Positions 56,225 to 64,000 of a stretch of 64,000 nucleotides of DNA are shown here, in pieces. Position numbers and translations under genes: made by a program. The stretch is from Gimesia aquarii (GTDB taxonomy: Bacteria > Planctomycetota > Planctomycetia > Planctomycetales > Planctomycetaceae), in the NCBI RefSeq assembly GCF_007748195.1, contig NZ_CP037920.1, positions 3,981,800 through 4,045,799 of the forward strand. Reading direction: 5' to 3'. The notes under the pieces were generated by a model. The model saw only the letters and a list, made by a program, of their open reading frames with translations. It was not told the origin of the DNA and did not search any database. Every line of letters begins with the position of its first letter. The first letter of the stretch is position 1.

Positions 56225-56511
56225 GAGGATTACCGCCAGCAAAGAGTTGCTCCACTCAGAAGAATTCCGCTCATCCTAGCACCTCCAATGCGAAATCATC
56301 TTCACAACCAGAGTCCGGTCCTGTGATCGGCCTGTTGATACAAAAGTGCCAAGGGCAAGGGCTCTTTGGGAACAGCATCCCCTGGGCTATTCTTGTCAGG
56401 CTCCCGACCAATAATGTCTTTCCCGTTTCCGAATCGAGGATCACTCCAGGCTCGCACAAAACACCTGAATTTTCGTTGGAACCACCAGAGCCTCCTCCTC
56501 GGATCAGCTGA
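56221..56511 (+). CDS. Small protein coupled to the Cys-rich gene
   Basis: 96 residues; ATGA overlap with the gene before. LIQKCQGQGLFGNSIPWAIL and a Pro-rich end (EPPEPPP) resemble partners seen beside such Cys-rich genes in this phylum (recollection, not searched). The first third is Ser/Asn-rich. Probably real because of the coupling, function unknown. Confidence 0.5.
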   Translation: MRGLPPAKSCSTQKNSAHPSTSNAKSSSQPESGPVIGLLIQKCQGQGLFGNSIPWAILVRLPTNNVFPVSESRITPGSHKTPEFSLEPPEPPPRIS

Positions 56512-56733
56512 GATTTATCTGCCTATTGAAAATAAGATCTATAGTTCTGTGCCCCTCTTGGGCGATAAGTCTGCGCCTCTAGATCCAGGGTTCTACCCAC
56601 TCTGAATCTACCAGCACAGTCTCATGTGAATAGATCAATTCAACATCCTCCTTCACATTCCAACCCGCTTGTATACGCGAGAGCCTTCCTGCGCCTCGTA
56701 ACTACAACATTTTACAATAACGAAATCAATCCC

Positions 56734-57774
56734 ATGAAAAAAAACAGTATTCGTACTCAACTGAATTCACTTTCCCAGCAAACCAGTTCGCGGCGTGGAT
56801 TCACCCTGATTGAACTTCTCGTCGTGATTGCCATCATAGCCATCCTGATTGCCTTACTTTTACCTGCAGTACAACAGGCACGCGAGGCAGCGCGACGTAC
56901 TCAATGTAAAAATAACCTCAAGCAGTTGGGACTGGCACTACATAACCATCACGATGCGTTTTTGTATTTTCCTTCACAACGTGATCAGGAAGAAGCCCCC
57001 GTTGATCCATCAAACCAGTCTTTCTACCGCTGGTCAGCCCTTGCTATGCTGACCCCTTACCTGGATCAGTCCAATATCTACAATCAGCTTGATTTAAAAG
57101 CCCCCCTCTACATTTTCAGTGCAGGACCACCACCATCAGTCGTGACGAATCCGGGCCTTTCGGACGTAGTCAAAACCAAAGTGCCTGTTTTTCTTTGCCC
57201 TTCTGACACCCATGAAGTCGTCAGCAACGACTGGGGTGCGACAAATTATGTCGCCTGCCAGGGATCAGGACGGGACGGCGGCGCTTACACTGACACAGAT
57301 GGTGCCTTCTTTATTGACTCACGCACCAAAGCGCGCGATGTAACCGATGGTCTCTCAAATACCGTTTTCTTTTCAGAACACCTGATTGGCAGTGCTGCTC
57401 CTGATTCAACACGTGGCGTTGCCAATAATACAACCGACTGGAATCTGGCTTCCGTCTGGAATGCGACGGCCAGTTCAGTAAGCGACTCCTGGTGCCTGGA
57501 CAACTCTGCCACAGTAACGTTTCAGCGGGGCGAAAAATGGGCCGATGGTTCGGTGAACGATACGGGATACAATCACTTTCGTAATCCCAACTCCCGAATG
57601 AACGACTGTTATTCCCGCTTCGCTTCATCCAAGAGTGCCCGCAGTCGTCATATCGGTGGCGTGAACGTATTACTCGGTGATGGCGCGGTGAGGTTCATCA
57701 GTGAGAACATCAGCCTTGAAATTTGGCAGGCACTGGCTAGTATTTCGGGAGGGGAAGTCATTGGTGAGTTCTAA
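56734..57774 (+). CDS. DUF1559 prepilin-like protein
   Basis: 346 residues from the ATG at 56734. [20 protein letters not shown] is the prepilin-type start, with cleavage expected before the Phe, then [19 protein letters not shown], and the ending [15 protein letters not shown]...VIGEF. It is intact, unlike the copy at 54367. DUF1559 proteins are pseudopilin-like and exported, very numerous in planctomycetes, and of unknown role. The PQQ-like gene follows 63 bases later. Confidence 0.92.
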   Translation: MKKNSIRTQLNSLSQQTSSRRGFTLIELLVVIAIIAILIALLLPAVQQAREAARRTQCKNNLKQLGLALHNHHDAFLYFPSQRDQEEAPVDPSNQSFYRWSALAMLTPYLDQSNIYNQLDLKAPLYIFSAGPPPSVVTNPGLSDVVKTKVPVFLCPSDTHEVVSNDWGATNYVACQGSGRDGGAYTDTDGAFFIDSRTKARDVTDGLSNTVFFSEHLIGSAAPDSTRGVANNTTDWNLASVWNATASSVSDSWCLDNSATVTFQRGEKWADGSVNDTGYNHFRNPNSRMNDCYSRFASSKSARSRHIGGVNVLLGDGAVRFISENISLEIWQALASISGGEVIGEF

Positions 57775-57837
57775 TCGAACTCATCTTTCCCTCAGATGTT
57801 TTCGTTTCAATCACGTTGATCATTAAATCAGGACCTG

Positions 57838-59175
57838 ATGATGAAATATTCTTTTGTTGCACTATTGCTACTCTGTGTTACTTCCTCTCTCCCAGCTGCA
57901 GAACAGTGGCGCGGTTTTCTGGGAGCAGACTCCTCGAAGATCACCGCCAATTCCATTCCTACAAACTGGTCTCCGCAGGACAACTTGACCTGGAAATCTG
58001 AGATCCCCGGTTATGGACAGTCGAGCCCCGTCATCTGGGGCAACCAGGTATATGTGAGTTCGGTCGAAGGCCCCAACAAGGACAAGCTGCACGTCATCTG
58101 TTACAACCTGAAGACAGGGAAACAACTCTGGATTCATACACAGCCTTCGACGTATGCCGAAAAGAACACGGTCTACATCAGCAGGGCTGCTCCGACGCCG
58201 GTGCTGGATGAGAAAGGGATTTACGCTTACTTCGAAAGTGGTGATGTCGTCTCTATCTCACATGACGGAAAATTCCAGTGGACCGCCTCTCTGACGGATC
58301 GCTATGGGGCGCCGAAAAATAAATTTGGCCTGTCCGCTTCACCAGTGCAGACCAAAGACGCAGTCATCGTCATGATTGACGATGAAGGGCCCTCATATCT
58401 GACCGCGCTGAACAAGACCGACGGAAAGGAACTCTGGAAAGCCGACCGTAAGAGCCGCGTCAGTTGGAGTTCGCCAACGCTGGTTCCCGTGGGTGAGACA
58501 TCGCAGATCGTCTGCAGTTCTGCTGGTAGTCTGGAAGGTTACGATCCTGCGACCGGCAAACTGCTTTGGTCGTTTGACAAAGTAGGGGGCAACAACAAAA
58601 CCAGCCCTCTATCCACTGGGAATGGCCGCTTTCTGGTGGGTGCTTCTCCAGGTCGCTCCGGGGAGAACGAGCAACTGGCCAAGAAGTCGAACGGCTTATT
58701 TCAGGTCGGCCGAGAGGGTGACACATGGAAGCCGGAATTCGTCTGGACCAATTCCAGCCCGGTTCCCTCCTGGGCCACCCCCATCGCACATCAGGGGTAT
58801 GCCTACTGGGTGAACCGTGCAGGGGTGGTATATTGCCTGGATCTAAAAACCGGCAAGCCCGCCTACACCAACCGCATTCAGGAATCCTGCTGGGCCACTC
58901 CGGTTGGATTGGGCGATCACATCTACTTTTTCGGTAAGAACGGCAACACCACAGTGCTTAAAGCCGGAGCCAAATTCGAAGTGGTTGCGGAAAACCGGCT
59001 CTGGACCGAAGAGGCACCACCGGTCAATAACATTCCCACCGCGAAAGAGACTGGCCAGCGCCTGCGTTCCGCAGCCATGTTCTCACGACCAACGCTTTAC
59101 GGCGTCGCACTTGTCAACGACTATCTGCTTGCTCGCACAGGTAGCCAATTGTTCTGTATTCAGAAGAAGAAATAA
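57838..59175 (+). CDS. Exported PQQ-like beta-propeller protein
   Basis: 445 residues with a signal peptide (YSFVALLLLCVTSSLPAAE). Repeated blade motifs: EQWRGFLGAD, SSPVIWGNQVYVSS, CYNLKTGKQLWIH, ALNKTDGKELWKA, GYDPATGKLLWSF, CLDLKTGKPAYTN. Likely eight blades. Members of this type often have no proven cofactor. CAGGA precedes the ATG. It is probably co-transcribed with the DUF1559 gene. Confidence 0.9.
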   Translation: MMKYSFVALLLLCVTSSLPAAEQWRGFLGADSSKITANSIPTNWSPQDNLTWKSEIPGYGQSSPVIWGNQVYVSSVEGPNKDKLHVICYNLKTGKQLWIHTQPSTYAEKNTVYISRAAPTPVLDEKGIYAYFESGDVVSISHDGKFQWTASLTDRYGAPKNKFGLSASPVQTKDAVIVMIDDEGPSYLTALNKTDGKELWKADRKSRVSWSSPTLVPVGETSQIVCSSAGSLEGYDPATGKLLWSFDKVGGNNKTSPLSTGNGRFLVGASPGRSGENEQLAKKSNGLFQVGREGDTWKPEFVWTNSSPVPSWATPIAHQGYAYWVNRAGVVYCLDLKTGKPAYTNRIQESCWATPVGLGDHIYFFGKNGNTTVLKAGAKFEVVAENRLWTEEAPPVNNIPTAKETGQRLRSAAMFSRPTLYGVALVNDYLLARTGSQLFCIQKKK

Positions 59176-59918
59176 TAGAAACAGTTGTGACTACAGGGCA
59201 GTAACCTGTGTTGGTTGCTGCCCTTTTATTTTTTGTCCACTTCATTCTTTGGAATCGCGCCTAAAAAACGCATAAGTAATCGCATGTATGCCTTTGTCTC
59301 TGAGATGGACGGCGACAAAGGGTATGTCACGTAAGTTCTTGTCGTGTAATGTCGATAGGGGACTGAGGACACGCATTCAATTCCCGCCGCTTCCATTGTC
59401 AATCATGTAAGTCTTTTTTCAGAAACAGTTTATGCATCCTCAGGACTCGGGGTAACATCCCGCATCCTTTTGTTTTGGTGCAAAGAGCGAATTACCAGTC
59501 TAAGCTCCTTGGGGTGGTTTCGGCACCAGGTTCGCCGGGCCTCACGTGCCTGCTGCATTACGGCAGCAGCAGTGACATTAGGACTGTGATGGTGGCGATT
59601 ATGACAGCAGCTTGATGAGCGTAAACCCCGCTAATTGTTGTTGTTTAGTATTTTTTGATCTATGTAAATTTTATTTTTGATTATTCAAAATTAAAAACTT
59701 TGAGCACATGAATCAAGCGTGATAATCCCACTTCTGTGAATGTTCTCGAAAAAAACAAACAAAGAGATGGCGTCCTCCGTAGACTGATCGTAGACTGATT
59801 GCAATTGTAGATTAATTGCAACCGCGCAAACTGCATTGTCACTGGGTACCTTAACGCCAGCGATTAACCAACTCTTCAGTTAATCACGCTGGCACGCAGT
59901 CGATTCGCCGGAAACCTA
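59176..59918. other. Noncoding stretch between two operons
   Basis: About 740 bases. Apart from the DUF1559 fragment at 59495-59640 no gene was found. The last 250 bases are AT-rich, then show near-repeats (GACTGATCGTAGACTGATTG, TGATTGCAATTGTAGATTAA) before the permease gene, where its promoter must lie. Confidence 0.4.
59495..59640 (-). pseudogene. Decayed DUF1559 N-terminal fragment
   Basis: On the minus strand, GVYAHQAAVIIATITVLMSL-LLP, a stop, then QQAREA and RRTWC in shifted frames correspond to the [17 protein letters not shown]...[14 protein letters not shown] start of the family. Only about 45 codons remain. Confidence 0.65.
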
Positions 59919-61466
59919 ATGTTTGTCGAAGTACCTACATTCGAAGCTCTAATCGTCACGTTTATCGTTACTGCGATTCGGACGATTCTTGAGGCATCGC
60001 CGACTATTCTCGGCGGGGTTGTGGTAGCCGCTTGGTTACGGACTCGCGCGACACCAGAACGAGTCAAAGTCATTTTTCGTGGCGATGGCATCCAGGGTGT
60101 GGTTAGGACTGTACTCGTTGCAATGACTGTCCCTGTTTGCTCGATTGGAGTGCTCCCTGTTTTGAGAGAACTGCGTCGTTTGGGGCTCCCGACGAGCAAA
60201 TTAATCACTCTGGGTCTCGTAGCTCCACTACTTAATCCGATCTCTTTGCTCTACGGATTGACCGTCCTTTCAGTGACACAGTTTCTGATGATTGTTTCCG
60301 TGACTTGGGTTCTGGCCATCATTATCAGTGACGTGAGTTCTCGTTTCGCTGTGAGCAGCGAAATCACAGCCGAGGAACCACCCGCGGGCTTGACTGGCGC
60401 CACCCGATTGAGAAATCTCCTGATCGCATCAGGCCGCATCGTGACCGGTTGGCCTATGGTCGATTTGTTAATCGTGATTATAGTCTCCTGGTTGATAACG
60501 GCTTTCATCCCCTCCGGCTCCTTTGTCGCTATCGCCGACAATTCCAATCGTGGCGGCCCCTTGATCGCTTCTCTACTGGCATTTCCTCAGTATGTCGGTC
60601 CGGCTCGCGGGATCATTCAGTGTGCGGCTGTCGAACGGGTTGGTTTGTCCGTCCCAACAGGGTTGGCAATCTATGTCTTTGGAGTTGGTCTTGGTGCTGC
60701 GAACATATTTTTGTTAACACGTTGGTATAGTCTTCGTCGCGTGATGGCGGTGGCGATCTCGATGTTTCTCCTCGTTTGCATGGTCGCTTATACCTCAACT
60801 GTTGCCCTGCGTTCGTCCACAGCAACTGTTGAAGAGACAACGGGGCTCGATAGTCTAACGCGACCAGAATTTGCGACGATTGACAAAATCGGTGAAGCAG
60901 TCAGCGCATCACTTTGGTTTAAAGATCCATTGATGCTGGTGGGAACGTTGGCACTTTGGATTCTCGTCCCAGTCGGTATATTCATTCGAATCGCGAAGAT
61001 CGGCTATCGCAACGACGATCCGGAGACGGTATCCAGCGCGAATACCGGGCGGATGTCAAAAGCAGTTCCTGCCTCTCAACTCGGAGCAATCGCGATCTGC
61101 GGGATGGCGATCTTCTTCTGCCTCTTCACTTATATCTTCGTACCTTCTCCGAGTGAATGCCTTGAAGAGATGCAGACGCTACAGATCGATACGAACATCG
61201 CGCTCCGAAGCGGGAATGTCAGTGAAGCACTGGACCGGATCGCTGCCTTGGATTCTCTCGCGGCAAAATTACCCATCAGTTCTGCAGTTTACTTGTCTTT
61301 TCCGACCCCATCCCAACGGCAGGCAACGCGCGACTTACGGCTGGTATTATTCAGTACGCGAGCATTCCTTCGAGATGGCGATGTGGACTCAGCGAAAAAG
61401 AAAATCCCTGATCTGATGCGACAGCTATCCGCGACAAAAGAGACTTTCGCTGGGAGTTCCTCATGA
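59919..61466 (+). CDS. UPF0718-type permease (PF03773-like)
   Basis: 515 residues, about nine membrane segments. PVCSIGVLPVLRELRRLGLP matches the PLCSCGVxP motif of UPF0718/ArsP permeases but has Ile where the second Cys is usual. A further mark is APLLNPISLLYG. After the membrane part a soluble helical tail of about 100 residues (NIALRSGNVSEALDRIAAL) is added. ArsP members export organoarsenicals; the substrate here is unknown. Overlaps the HflK-like gene (ATGA). Confidence 0.82.
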   Translation: MFVEVPTFEALIVTFIVTAIRTILEASPTILGGVVVAAWLRTRATPERVKVIFRGDGIQGVVRTVLVAMTVPVCSIGVLPVLRELRRLGLPTSKLITLGLVAPLLNPISLLYGLTVLSVTQFLMIVSVTWVLAIIISDVSSRFAVSSEITAEEPPAGLTGATRLRNLLIASGRIVTGWPMVDLLIVIIVSWLITAFIPSGSFVAIADNSNRGGPLIASLLAFPQYVGPARGIIQCAAVERVGLSVPTGLAIYVFGVGLGAANIFLLTRWYSLRRVMAVAISMFLLVCMVAYTSTVALRSSTATVEETTGLDSLTRPEFATIDKIGEAVSASLWFKDPLMLVGTLALWILVPVGIFIRIAKIGYRNDDPETVSSANTGRMSKAVPASQLGAIAICGMAIFFCLFTYIFVPSPSECLEEMQTLQIDTNIALRSGNVSEALDRIAALDSLAAKLPISSAVYLSFPTPSQRQATRDLRLVLFSTRAFLRDGDVDSAKKKIPDLMRQLSATKETFAGSSS

Positions 61467-63325
61467 CCAATCAGCATTCGAACAAACCAGAACCCCTGTC
61501 AGACGACATCTCGGCTCCAGAATCAGTTCGCTCGTTGAGCGAACCTCCAAGCGTCTCGATACTACGAAACGCATTTTGGTGCGTCGTGATCGCAGCCGGA
61601 GCTTCTTTCTTCTATGCATTGAAAATCGAATCAAGCGTGTTTCGCGTCGTCGCATTACAACTCTCCCTTTGTGGTGTGGATCTTTGGGCGGCGATGAACG
61701 CCGCTAAGATTCGTAGGCGACTCAGTTCGGCCAACGATGAAGATGTATTGGCTCTGAAGCGTGAATCAACGGCGATTCACTATTTGTTTGTAGCAACACC
61801 ACTGGTGGCGATTCTCGTGTTGACCGGACTATCAATGGTCGGCCAATTGGTCGAAGTTGCCGTGCCCCGGTCACAAGAACAAGTTATCGGTGGAGCGATT
61901 TTGGCGGTGCTGGCGGCAAGTTTATGGACTGTTTTTTCTCGAGTCCTCGAACAGCGATCCCATTCGTCAATATCGCAAGACTCATTGACTCTGCCGGAAG
62001 CGCCGGCGGTCCGAGCAGCACTCTCTGAGTCACGTCTCGCTGCGCTTCTGACAGGTGCCACATTGTTGACAGCCACCATTCACCCGCCGATCGAAGGTTG
62101 GTTTGCGTGGGGATTAAGTCTTTGGACGATCGCAGTTGCGAGTGAGCACTTGATCCGCCTGTTCGCAGCATGGTTTCAAACCACCACCGTTCAAGGAACG
62201 TTCACCGCTCCGATCGACTCGATCCTACGCGAGATTTTTCTGACGACGACCAATCCTGTATCGAAGGCCTTCGATATTGCAGAAGCACGATTTGGCCTTA
62301 GTCTCCGTTCGTCATGGACAATCGGGTTCTTTCGACGGTCGGTACTCCCAATTGCGGCAGGATGCCTGCTAATCGTTTGGCTTTCGACTTGTTTCGTCGT
62401 TATTCAGCCTCATCAGGCTGGCTTGGAGGAACGCTTCGGTGTCGCGCAGCAGGTACGTTTGAAACCGGGATTACACACGAAGCTGCCTTGGCCGTTCGGA
62501 GAAATACGCAGATACCCGGCAGGTATCGTCCAAAGCATGCGGATTGGATTCGAAGAAAAAACTGAGGAGGCCACCGTCTCGGAAGACAAGGACCGAACGT
62601 TGTTGTGGACTCAGCCTCATGCACGGGAGTTCTCGCTCGTACTCGGTTCAGAAACTGAGTTGGTTGCGGTCAACGCGATTGTCTACTTCAAGATTGCCGA
62701 GGACACCCAGGGATTTCTTGATCATGCCTTTGCCACGTCGAATCCCGAAACAGCTCTTGAATCTCTGGCATATCGTGTACTCATGGAACAAACACGCAGT
62801 GCGACACTCGCCGATATGCTCTCTCGTGGGAGGGATCAATTCGCCGAGGACGTTCGCAAGAAGTTAAGCGAATACTCGTCTGCCGAGCGACTGGGATTGG
62901 ACGTCGTCGATGTTGCGCTCATCAACCTTCATCCTCCGGTGGAAGTGGCGAGCAGTTACCTGGATGTGATCAATGCGGAGCTTGACAGCAACCGCGTGGT
63001 TACCGTGGCAAACGGCGAAGCGGCCAAGCAGATCCTGGAGGCGGAACAAGGAAGTAATGGACGACTCGCGGATGCCAAAGTTGACGCTGCCAAACGTGTT
63101 TCCGTTGCCGGACAGGAATCCGCTGAATTTATCGCCGTCGGTGAAGCCTTCACTGCAGCACCTGAAACATATCGACTCCGACTCTGGTTCGAAGCATTCG
63201 AGCGAGTCCTGTCCGGACGACGCTTGTTTATTGTGGACTCGGAACTTCCCGATGTCATTTTTGATGAACGTTCCGGTTCGGCTGACTCCATGTTGATCGA
63301 TCCCAAAAAAACAAAAACTCCTTGA
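61463..63325 (+). CDS. HflK-like SPFH protein with extra membrane domain
   Basis: 620 residues versus about 350-420 for usual HflK. The first 290 residues contain about five membrane segments of unknown kind. The SPFH part follows a last helix (VLPIAAGCLLIVWLSTCFVV): IQPHQAGLEERFG, LKPGLHTKLPWPFGEI, LLWTQPHAREFSL, and the end has the coiled-coil (GEAAKQILEAEQGSNGRLAD). HflK and HflC form a membrane cage that modulates FtsH protease. ATGA overlap before, 8 bases to HflC. Confidence 0.88.
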   Translation: MTNQHSNKPEPLSDDISAPESVRSLSEPPSVSILRNAFWCVVIAAGASFFYALKIESSVFRVVALQLSLCGVDLWAAMNAAKIRRRLSSANDEDVLALKRESTAIHYLFVATPLVAILVLTGLSMVGQLVEVAVPRSQEQVIGGAILAVLAASLWTVFSRVLEQRSHSSISQDSLTLPEAPAVRAALSESRLAALLTGATLLTATIHPPIEGWFAWGLSLWTIAVASEHLIRLFAAWFQTTTVQGTFTAPIDSILREIFLTTTNPVSKAFDIAEARFGLSLRSSWTIGFFRRSVLPIAAGCLLIVWLSTCFVVIQPHQAGLEERFGVAQQVRLKPGLHTKLPWPFGEIRRYPAGIVQSMRIGFEEKTEEATVSEDKDRTLLWTQPHAREFSLVLGSETELVAVNAIVYFKIAEDTQGFLDHAFATSNPETALESLAYRVLMEQTRSATLADMLSRGRDQFAEDVRKKLSEYSSAERLGLDVVDVALINLHPPVEVASSYLDVINAELDSNRVVTVANGEAAKQILEAEQGSNGRLADAKVDAAKRVSVAGQESAEFIAVGEAFTAAPETYRLRLWFEAFERVLSGRRLFIVDSELPDVIFDERSGSADSMLIDPKKTKTP

Positions 63326-63333
63326 GAAGATCT

Positions 63334-64000
63334 ATGAACGACGAACAACAATCCGATACGAGTGACCGGCGTCCAAGAGGTAAAATTACAGTCCTCTTCA
63401 ATATTAGTGCCGCAGTGATTTTGCTGGCGATTCTGGTCGGCTACGCGTGCTATCTACAAGTTCGTGAAGGGACCGCTGCTGTCGTAACACGCTTTGGCGA
63501 GCCGGTCCGGACTATCTTGAAGCCGGGTCCGTACTTTAAGCTTCCCTGGCCGATTGAAGATGTCCGTGTGTTCGACATGCGTAAGCAGATCTTCAACACT
63601 CCCTATACTGCCACACTAACTCGTGATCGACGCAATGTGGTCTTGTTGACGTATGTCGTCTGGCGAATTGAGGACCCTCATTTATTCCTGCAGTCGGTCG
63701 GCGATGTAACAGCGGCCTCCGCCAAGCTTGACGGGATGGTTACTGCGGCCAAGAACACACTTATGGGTCGCTATGATCTTTCGGCACTCGTCTCCACCGA
63801 CACGAAACAGATCCAAACGCCCGAGATTGAATCGGCGATTGTGTCAGAAGTGAAACAGACTGCCGCTGAAAAATTTGGAATTGATATTGAGCAGGTCGGC
63901 TTTAAGCGGATCGCATATGAACAAGCCAACGTCACTGCTGTGCTGGCGCAGATGCGAGCCGAGCGTGAAGCCGAGGCGAAGCAACTTCGCGCTGAAGGAG
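63334..64000 (+). CDS. hflC: HflC-like SPFH protein (3' end outside window)
   Basis: 222 full codons are present. One membrane segment (VLFNISAAVILLAILVGYACYL), then VREGTAAVVTRFGEPVRTIL, KPGPYFKLPWPIEDV and VLLTYVVWRIEDP, the SPFH order of HflC. GAGAAG precedes the ATG at 63334. Partner of the HflK-like protein; both should sit as a multimer in the membrane. Confidence 0.9.
   Translation, partial: MNDEQQSDTSDRRPRGKITVLFNISAAVILLAILVGYACYLQVREGTAAVVTRFGEPVRTILKPGPYFKLPWPIEDVRVFDMRKQIFNTPYTATLTRDRRNVVLLTYVVWRIEDPHLFLQSVGDVTAASAKLDGMVTAAKNTLMGRYDLSALVSTDTKQIQTPEIESAIVSEVKQTAAEKFGIDIEQVGFKRIAYEQANVTAVLAQMRAEREAEAKQLRAEG

Noticed and set aside
59876-60208. Minus-strand frame of 110 codons opposite the permease
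   Set aside because: Shadow of the permease gene; Thr/Arg-rich and without a ribosome site.
1-64000. CRISPR arrays, rRNA genes and conjugation genes
   Set aside because: No regularly spaced repeats, no rRNA segments and no recognisable conjugation proteins were seen on reading the window.

Overview
The window looks like a chromosomal segment of a planctomycete, most likely of the Planctomycetaceae (Gimesia-like). This rests on families that are typical of that phylum: DUF1501 next to a DUF1549/DUF1553 cytochrome-c protein, DUF1559 prepilin-like proteins, TIGR03009-like exported proteins, a PQQ-like propeller, and a giant Ser/Thr kinase. All identifications come from reading the sequence; no database search was run.

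Layout. 1-36000 is ordinary chromosome: a DUF1501/PSD1 pair, a two-gene membrane glycosyltransferase-like unit, Nudix and FHA proteins, an exported glutathione peroxidase, an Fe-type alcohol dehydrogenase, and a sugar kinase overlapping an ABC ATPase. These are followed by a minus-strand plcP-btaA-btaB cassette that should replace phospholipids by betaine lipid. The UPF0014 permease that could partner the ABC ATPase lies 5.5 kb from it. Next come a BshC-like protein, GT2, superoxide dismutase, a signalling block (degenerate receiver, FHA-GAF-histidine kinase, 1457-residue Ser/Thr kinase), an S41 protease overlapping a beta-propeller protein, peptidase T and a sialidase.

36018-52752 is an integrated element. 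A complete tRNA-CAT gene sits at its left end, and the last 47 bp of that tRNA are repeated exactly at 52706-52752. At the left are integrase, excisionase-like, Rep-like and ribbon-helix-helix genes plus a long inverted repeat. The cargo is a four-gene envelope cassette (DUF1573 lipoprotein, LTA-synthase-like transferase, OpgC-like acyltransferase, GT39), two decayed IS3 elements, and exported planctomycete-type proteins including a tandem duplicate with PASTA domains. The base composition is visibly more AT-rich than the flanks. A remnant of a second integrase abuts the right repeat, so the tRNA has been used more than once.

53600-64000 is a patchwork: a SnoaL-like gene, a frameshifted DUF1559 gene behind a cobalamin riboswitch, two overlapping small genes (one cysteine-rich) divergent from it, an intact DUF1559 gene followed by a PQQ-like propeller, and a decayed DUF1559 fragment. 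It ends with a more GC-rich operon of a UPF0718-type permease, an HflK-like protein with a membrane extension, and HflC, which runs off the window.
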